In this document: in pieces, positions 56,701-64,000 of the stretch
Layout of the letters: every line of letters begins with the position of its first letter
Position numbering within the stretch: the first letter of the stretch is position 1
Source of the DNA: Nephrocerus scutellatus
Lineage: Eukaryota; Arthropoda; Insecta; Diptera; Pipunculidae
Direction of reading: 5' to 3'
Length of the DNA: 64,000 nucleotides
NCBI GenBank assembly: GCA_947095585.1
Contig: OX352763.1
Span: forward strand, 114,865,908 to 114,929,907
The notes under the pieces: generated by a model
Databases searched by the model: none
Seen by the model: the letters and a program-made list of their open reading frames with translations, nothing else
Told to the model about the DNA's origin: nothing
Translations under genes and position numbers: made by a program

Positions 56701-58500
56701 TAGACTATTTGTTAAAGAGGATTTTAAGGTTTCTTTTAAATCTTACACTCTTCGTTAAAATGTTTTTGTCTCTTTGAGCAATCAGTACTTACAATGGCAA
56801 ATAGTGAGGTACTTCGAAGTTTTCCAAAGCACTAATTACTGCTTTTCCCTCCTCCACGAAGTATCCTCTTAAAATCATTGGAAAGTTTAAAGCAATTTAC
56901 TGAGTAACTGAGTAAAAAGTATGTCCGCCTATAAACTAACTATAGGCTCGTTGTCTTTGGTAGTTTGCACTTACCACCAACTTTAAAACATTATCCTTAC
57001 AATCGCGCTCTGAATTTCACTTCTACTTGTACGAGTACATCCAACTTTTCAAAACCACTTTAGTTTTATGGTTGGACATTTCAGTGCTAAAGCAAACAGA
57101 TTGCCGTTTTGTTGCGTGTTCTTTAACTTAAACTTTGTAACCGTTCCCATTTTTAGTTTCAAAAAAAGGAAGAACAAGAAAATTTGTCTTAACCATCACA
57201 GAAAATGACGAAAAAAAGTATTCAGAAATTTCCAAAAGAAAGGGAGGAATGTTCAATGTTTCCCTATCACACCTGCTTGCCACCCAAGTACATTTGATAT
57301 CACACAACTTTTGTACACTTTTATAAGACTAAAAGTTGTCTCCTCTATTTTTTCCTTGATCGCCAGTGAAATTTATGAGAAGGAGAAGATAAACTGGAAC
57401 TGCAAGTTATACCGGAACTTTGATCCTTCTTTAGCTTCTTTTTATCCGCCTCGGCTGGCAGATTATAAACATTTTCTTTAAACTAAAGTTACTGTTGGTC
57501 GTGAACTTTTGTTAAATTCGATGATTTAGTTCGTTATGAGCTTCACTTGAACAAACTATTGTTTCGTATAAAGGTGCCATTGCCGCAAATGAGTTTCAAT
57601 TTTTTTCGCACACTATCAGATCAACCATGCACAAGAAACTATTTAGTATCACAGTATAGCATCCTTTTGTTTTCCCATCCATTGCCTAATTTTGCTTCTT
57701 TTTTCCTTTTAGTGTTTCTTTGTTTTTTTTTTTTTCTAAAATGAAAACCAGCTCAGTGCATTCCCAATAGAAAAAATGTATCTCATGTCATTGTCATCAC
57801 TGCATTATCGCAGTTGTTTGACGAGAAAATTAGGACGAATGTTTAACCGCAAAATGACAAGGACAATTTGCCGCTCTGTATAGAAAAGGATAACTAAAAC
57901 AGGGTACGTGCTTAGTACCCATCATAAAAAAATAAATGCAACAACTACGGTTTTGCTTTTATTTTAGATATAAATTAGCTTGCAGATATTTTCTGCACAG
58001 GGAATGTTCTGCGATTTAATTAACAGTGATGGGAATACTAAGAGAGAATTTATTGAATCGAAAAATTTTAAGAGAATGTAAATCATAAAAAGATTAAGTA
58101 ATTTATTGGCTATCCTGCTGTCCCAATAGAACTGTAATTTTAATCTTTCTTAAAAGATTCTTAAACGCTTTAAATTCCTCCAGAAGGCTGTTAATAACGG
58201 TTGTTAGGATATTACTTAATTTTTGTAAAACGGAGCAAGCTATATATGAATTTGCATGGAATATGATATTCAAAAATCTTTATTAAAAGATTTTCCTTTA
58301 TTTTATTTAATATTATCCAGCGATCTACTTAAAGATTCCACTAATAACTAAAAGTTTAAGTATAATGAATTGAACAGTGCACGTTTCTAGCATTACATCC
58401 AAACTTACTTGTAATTCCACGCCAAAAGAAAGTAAATAATAATTTAAAAAACATAATAAATACAAAAATTAATCAGGAACGTCTACTGATTTAATTTGCG
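56701..58500. other. AT-rich spacer, nothing recognised
   Basis: Poly-T runs, for example 57721-57736. No domain, exon or repeat supported. Confidence 0.45.
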
Positions 58501-58506
58501 GTTGGA

Positions 58507-59880
58507 ATCATCATCATAATTGGCTTTACAACCAATGCCCGGTGCTGGCCTCCTGCAAAAGAACTCTTTATCGGTACTGGCCTCCTCGGCCGCCTCGGTG
58601 CTAGCCTCCTGCAAAAGAACTCTTTATCGATACCGTCATCCAATTCGGAATCCCTAAACTCTGTGCGTCTTGAAAAAATACGCTATACTTTCAGACTACG
58701 CTTCGCTGTAAGAATACAACATCCTTGAAAGCTTTCTATTAAAAGAGCAATACCCCAAAGCTGTACGCTATACCAAATTCCCGGAATTTTCTATTAAATC
58801 TCAAATAATCTTCATTCAAAATATTTACCCTAAAAGTATGCAATGAAATAAATTAATTGTTGCAACATTTCATAATCGTACTTTGCTCTATAATCCTGGC
58901 CTACCTCAAAAAAGCGTCGCACCAGTCCCGACTTCAAGCCGATGTCATCAAGTTTGACAACTCATTTAGCAACTCATGAAAGTGCTCTTCCCATCGCTCT
59001 AAGATGCCTTTGAGATCGGCGATCAGATTACCCTCCTTGTCTTTGCAGTATGTGCAATGCGGTGTTTATTGTGTCATACCGCGGACCTCTTTAGTAGAAG
59101 TTCCGCGCCTGGTGCGGTCCTTGCTCTCTGTACTGTTCTAGTTCACGGAAGAGATTCTTCTCACAGGCTGCTTTCTTTCGCCGGTGAACTGTTTTTTCAT
59201 TTCTTCTGAGCGCTTTATATTCATATTCGAGTGCCCGCATTCAATGAGATTGTTGCATTGCTCGGTTCGCAACATTCTTACGTTCAGTCGCTACCTTACA
59301 TTCGTCATCCGAACCGAATCGTTCGGATATCTACGACTACTCTCTAAGATGGAGTAAGCAGTACTAATGACAGTATTCTTAAGGCGTGGCCATTTCTCTT
59401 CTACGCCCGGCATCTCAGTCCAAGGACTTACTCTTCCTGCATTTAGGACGAGTCCTATCACTTGACCGTAGTTGTTTCTGGTCTCTTCGTTGCGAAGGGC
59501 AGCCGTGTTGACTCGAATCTTATTCGCGGACGCAGTCTTTCGTGATGATGCAAGCCGCGCTTGTTGGTGTTCCATACCAACACGATAGTGGTCCGAGTCG
59601 ACGTTGGCACCTCGGTAGGTTCGTACTTTCTTCAGGTTTGGGTTGTGGCGGCGGTTGTACTACTAACTATGACTTGTTGTCCATTGTCATTAGTGTTCTC
59701 GTGTAACTGCCTCAATACTGGCGCCCTACCAATTTTGGCATTCATATCCCCCAGAATAATTTTTACGTCATACTAAGGACAGGCTTTCGACTGATTCAAA
59801 GAATTCTTCTTTTTCATCATCTGGGGAATCCCATGCGCTACACGTTAACGTTAAATGTAGGTCTTTCATTCATAAGCGAT
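58507..59880 (-). pseudogene. RTE-like retrotransposon, endonuclease and linker joined to C-terminus
   Basis: Minus-strand blocks: CSAWDSPDDEKEEFFESVES, a frame-broken ILGDMNAKIGR-type endonuclease motif, DSDHYRVGM, KIRVNTAALRNEETRNNYGQ, WPRLKNTVISTAYSILESSR, ECKVATERKNVANRAMQQSH, KALRRNEKTVHRRKKAACEK, FRELEQYREQG, ERWEEHF, then a direct jump to LSNLMTSA, and a second C-terminal piece QDAQSLGIPNWMT (58.63-58.67 kb). RT is missing. The end near 58507-58516 has ATG repeats. The same linker occurs at 15.9 kb. Confidence 0.85.
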
Positions 59881-59887
59881 AGGTCAT

Positions 59888-59910
59888 TTTAGGATAGGAT
59901 AGGATAGGAA
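59888..59910. repeat. (GGATA)n run
   Basis: Four GGATA units. Confidence 0.85.
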
Positions 59911-59919
59911 TTTTACTTT

Positions 59920-60090
59920 TCATCTGAGATACAGATATGTTTAAAATGTGAAGAAAATCAGGCTTATTTTCAAAAACGTTATATGGGCACGCACTCCTCG
60001 GGCCTCAGGGCCCGTTCACTCCAAAAATTTACAAAAAAAATTTGTATGGAGCCTCACGATCCCCGGGGCCCGGCCCCGATTTTTTTTACG
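59920..60090 (-). repeat. Single diverged unit of the 33.3-kb satellite
   Basis: The minus strand has ATCGGGGCCGGGCCCCGGGG, AAATTTTTGGAGTGAACGGG, CCTGAGGCCCGAGGAGTG, GATTTTCTTCACATTTTAAA and CTGTATCTCAGATG, in the same order as the last unit at 33.8-33.9 kb. Confidence 0.75.
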
Positions 60091-63000
60091 AAATTGACCA
60101 AGTAATCACCATTTTTAACGTTTGCCACCTCAACGGATAGACTCTGTATACGAGTGGATATTTAAGAATGCCATGACGGGATGGATTTAAAAGCAAATAT
60201 GTGGTTGATCAATTTAATACTAAAGCTCAAAAAGGCAACATTTTTAATTATGATTATTAATACCTCTAACATACAATATCATGAAGCTCTTCGTCATTAG
60301 TAAAAATTGAGTTTTTCAAAAAAAATAAGTTGTTTTGTTCCTGTGCACACTTGGGACTGACTGCACAGCACTTAATCTGTCACATAATATTTGTCTTTCT
60401 GTAATCAAAACTTTCTTCATTCATGCATTTTGGCATTTTCTTTTACTGCCTATCAATCAAATCGAAGTACACATTAACCCCCTCTCACCAGCAACACCTA
60501 TCCCAACCAAGTGCCGACAATAAGAAGCGAAGCACATTGATGTGTGTACACAAATAAATACTAGGGACGCCAACTATGCTTTCGACTGGGAATATTTTTC
60601 CCCATTATCTCTTAAGAATATGCTTCTCTTAACCAACGAGCAATGTTCTCTTTTGCTTTTTCCGCACACGGAAAATCCCATACCAAAGGGGAAATTCGTA
60701 TGCCGCGCGACGCCTCTATACCTTTGCAGACTATACTTTTCTGGTTTTCATGGGCGCACCACAGTAACACTCTGTGATTGTTCCAAACTGAATTCAGTTC
60801 TTATTCGGGGCTCGTTTTGGTCGCTACAATCGAATCGAACAATCGGAACAGTTCAAGTCTTACAGGGATATTGAATGTATTGAAAAGTGAACAATAGTAG
60901 CCGAGTTAAATATTTTTTTTTTATAAAAACATGAAGTGATTTGGAATAAAAAAAATTATTTATAATAAAAAGATTTAAATTTGGAAAATATTCATATATT
61001 AGAAAAGAATAGAATTGAAATCAAGAAATACGTTAAGAGTGTATAGGCAACGTTTCTAATTGCTAATTTTTAAACTCTAACTATTATATAAATTTTTATA
61101 AATTATAATAAACTATAAAGTAATATAACTTTTGTGAAAAAAAGAAATCAACAAAAAATCGACAATCCAATAAGAATTCGTTGACTTAACCAGAACAACA
61201 ATACTTTACGTGACGACGGGGTTGATTTGCACCCTTCCGGAATAATTGGTGTTAGTGTCAGTTTGGTGCAATTCGGTGGACATCTGCATCTGCATTGTGC
61301 ATTTAAGTGAATTAACTGCATGCGTCTCCATATGTGAGCCAAAGCAATATTGGAACAACCAAAAACAAAACCAACAACCCTTATTGAATGAATCGTGGCT
61401 GATATTTTGGATTATTCCAAATTTCTTTCATATCGCAGGACATTGTGTACGAGTTCATGAGAAGTGTTCACTTCTGTGCATGTCACACAATTTAATCCAG
61501 CTCATATTGTGTAACCCCTGACTTAACTTTACATAAATGCAGTTCAGGGGATGAAAATTATGAATGTGAATCAGCTGTAGGGTGTCTAGGATATCGGGGT
61601 TGGTTGGTTAAAACGAAAAAACTTCACAACCACAAAATCAATTTCTCAGAAGAATTATTTAATAAAAAGTTGAATGTACTACTCTCAAGAGAAGTTCTGT
61701 TCAGTGGCTTTGAATTTGAAATGATGACTCAAGAATTTTGCCAAAAATCTACGTGAATATTTGATGAGTCATTACGGTTAAGAAGCAGTTTGAAAGCCAA
61801 TTGGCAGGACTTTCTGAAATTCAGTGCTATGTAGATTAAGTTTTAAAAACTTTTATAAAGTGAAAGGACTTTCTTAACTTCAATCCTATGTACTCTATGT
61901 AGACATAGTTTTAAAAATTTAAAGTGATTTCAATAAACATATTCTCTTTTAAGAAATATTGAAAAATCTGTGCACAGTGATATATATTGATCCTTACCCG
62001 GCCTTCAAAACTATATGACAAATATGCGTTATTCTCGTTTGAAAAACTAATGAATTCCAAGAAGAAATATTAAAAACTACTATTTAAGATATCTAAGAGC
62101 TATTAACAAGTGAAACATAATAATCGACATTAGTCGTAACTCAATAATCGTTATATTGATTTACAAAAGAATTTTACCAATTCAATTGCTGGGCTAAAAT
62201 AACCGCACTTCCCATTGACTTAATGTGCCATTGATTTCGATTATACTCTGTGGCTTATCCATCCTGTCAATTGGCAGTAATTTTCCGATCGAATCGTATT
62301 ATGGCAGAATTATCATCACCATCCGTAACATCGTCGCCAGCAAGGATGTTCATGAAAATGGCTCTGATCCCGTTTAAATGTGGGTAACAAAATTTAACTA
62401 CCATTGCATATTTATGTATCTTTTAGCATAATATATGAAACCTATTCACTTTATGCTCGTACCACACGGAGAACGTCAATATATACAGTATGGCAATTAT
62501 TTTCCTTTAGGGGTAGCATTGGTAAATAACCGATAAGTTCGTTTATGCCACAGATAACAATAAAACGCTTATATTTCTCTAGGATTTTTTATGATGGTGT
62601 GCTTGCCTACCAGTAAGATATTTCACTTGACTATGCATGCAATTTTTCATTGATATACATATTTATATTTATTTACTTAAAACATATATTCGTAGATCCT
62701 TAAATTATATAAAAGGTCAGTTAACGAATTCATTAACGCCCTATTCGGTTCTACGTCATTGCACTTGCACTATATCTTAATCATTTTTATTCATGTATGC
62801 GGTCGCAAGTGGACTTTTGGCCTCCAGTTAAGGGCGCTGGTGCGATTTCAAAAGCTGGTCTTCCTTTGATATGCACATCTGGGATTATTTTACGATAACC
62901 TTAATGATTTGACTATTACTGGAACAAGCATAGAAGTTGGATATTAAAAGACTCAAATAAGATATCAACTTTATTTAAACGCAGTTAGAAAGGCTAGTAT

Positions 63001-63340
63001 TTATTCTAAAAATAAACTCCTAAACGAAGGTTCTACCGTTAGTATTAACAGAGAAATTTCCGTTAACATGGGTCAGGGTACACCAAAGAATGATTTTTCT
63101 CAAATCCCCGATAAATGATGTCAACATTGGAGATAGACTCTTACTGTAGAAAGATTTTCTTCTTAGAATATACCCAAGAATTGATTTCTTTAAAAAGGGG
63201 AAAAAAGCAACATGCCGTTGAAAAAAGTAGTAAAGAAGTTAACAATTTACGTTAATTTCATCGCTATCCTATCGCTATTCCTGTGCCAATAAAATGCATC
63301 TTTAGTGTACTGAAATGCATGTGGTGGAAGTAGTTCAATG
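60091..63340. other. AT-rich spacer, nothing recognised
   Basis: Open frames at 60335-60523, 60542-60874 and 61246-61521 have no domain. The 62.9-63.2 kb part may be a decayed retroelement but carries no firm motif. Confidence 0.4.
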
Positions 63341-63344
63341 GTCG

Positions 63345-63500
63345 CTTCACAGCACCGCTCAATCTAAGTTATTCGGACCGGTTACAAGTAGGAAACTCAT
63401 CGCACTGGCGTACCCCAGGGCTCTGTTTTGTCTCCGAAACTCTTTTCTCCATCATTAATGATCTTTTGTACACTACTTCTTAACTTATCCAATTCATTAC
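63345..63500 (+). pseudogene. L2/CR1-group RT palm fragment
   Basis: Across frames the plus strand gives ALAYPRALFCLRNSFL / a GVPQGSV-like block and INDLLYTTS, matching FINDLLSTTS at 28.9 kb and the DNA phrase GGCTCTGTTTT-TCTCCGAAACTC. About 50 codons remain. Confidence 0.6.
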
Positions 63501-63504
63501 ATCA

Positions 63505-63790
63505 GATACGTATGACCCCTGTTTTAAAGACACAGGCCAGCCTATGGACTTTTTCCAATTCTCCTTCTGGAGAGCTTAGTTAGGTCCATTTTGCCTATGT
63601 TACTGCTCCGTATGTAATCATTGGTATAATTACCAAGGTTCTCATTCAGTACATTACTCTGGAGACTACTTCCTGCAACACTTCCGTATACTATAAGCGC
63701 TCCTTTTGATTTTTTGTGTTTGCTCCAAGCAGTCTACTCTCAAGCACGAGTCGAAGATATTTGACCTCAAAAACGCCTCCGTTAAGGATG
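63505..63790 (-). pseudogene. LOA/I-group RT thumb fragment
   Basis: The minus strand reads GGVFEVKYLRLVLESRLLGA, TEVLQEVVSRVM, LVIIPMITYGAVT and EGELEKVHRLACVFKTGV. The pattern VKYLGL-x-LDS-x-L followed by PM-x-TYG is the region after the RT palm. Stops interrupt it. Confidence 0.65.
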
Positions 63791-63799
63791 ATTTAGTCC

Positions 63800-64000
63800 A
63801 TAGTTAGGTAGGTAGGTAGGGTGGTAGTCCGCGTCACCTTAGCAAATACCTCAAATAGCGCTAGAGTGCGCCGTTTTGTAACTACAAACCTCGGAAGACC
63901 CTATGATAGATATCAGGAAGTGGTTATAACCAACCTGTGGCATTCAGGTACGAGATCAGATCGGTGATCCGGCATTCCAAAAGTTCACTCAGGTTGGTTG
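63800..64000 (-). pseudogene. LOA/I-group C-terminus and 3' end, cut by the window edge
   Basis: The minus strand reads NQPESELLEC, ITDLISYLNATGWL, then untranslated DNA ending in ACCT repeats (plus-strand AGGTAGGTAGGTAGG at about 63805-63820). The LNATGW end resembles the element at 51.0-51.6 kb, and the tail resembles 10265-10320. Confidence 0.65.

Overview
The window looks like gene-poor nuclear DNA of an insect, most likely a fly (order Diptera; the species cannot be fixed from this sequence). It is AT-rich, has one clear spliced exon, and is otherwise made of decayed transposable elements, tandem repeats and AT-rich spacer. No long open reading frame encodes a cellular protein. There is no bacterial-style operon, rRNA, CRISPR array or convincing functional tRNA gene.

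Host gene: the only well supported coding feature is a 63-bp internal exon at 26326-26388 (+) with consensus acceptor and donor sites, encoding a charged coiled-coil segment. A second, much weaker candidate micro-exon lies at 48244-48282. If both are real, most of the window is intron of one large plus-strand gene.

Mobile elements: (i) LOA/I-group non-LTR retrotransposons (endonuclease, RT, RNase H) at 1-758, 4.5-5.3, 11.85-12.46, 17.2-17.75, 23.7-25.6, 31.0-32.96, 36.9-38.07, 43.7-44.06, 51.0-52.75 and 63.5-64.0 kb. Several end in AACCT repeats. (ii) RTE-like elements at 0.83-1.35, 11.1-11.5, 15.86-17.96, 22.5-22.78, 35.7-38.64, 42.1-43.68, 46.3-47.25, 47.6-48.0, 49.9-50.96, 54.5-55.5 and 58.5-59.9 kb. 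Several end in ATG repeats. (iii) L2/CR1-group elements at 21.95-23.2, 28.8-29.88 and 63.35 kb. (iv) Jockey-clade fragments at 9.6 and 14.6-15.85 kb. (v) Tc1/mariner-superfamily transposase remnants at 1.9-2.5, 12.5, 18.4-19.4 and 41.3 kb. (vi) A tRNA-derived SINE with four copies, two of them with clear target-site duplications. (vii) A 187-bp MITE-like inverted-repeat element at 35.93 kb. All coding segments are broken by stops, frameshifts or deletions.

Nesting gives relative ages. At 35.7-38.6 kb an RTE-like copy holds a LOA-like insertion with an 8-bp duplication and a separate MITE. At 15.9-18.0 kb an RTE-like copy holds a SINE (14-bp duplication) and a 1.26-kb retroelement insertion (13-bp duplication). 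At 54-56 kb an RTE copy with its own SINE splits a tandem array. At 22.5 kb an RTE fragment sits inside an L2-like element.

Tandem repeats: related arrays at 6.95-7.5 and 28.2-28.8 kb (about 172 and 102 bp units), a 119-bp array at 33.3-33.9 kb with a relative at 59.9 kb, a 160-200 bp array at 54.0-55.66 kb, and a 345-360 bp array at 55.7-56.7 kb whose unit contains a reverse-transcriptase palm segment. The arrays at 28.2 and 33.3 kb follow the same leader sequence.
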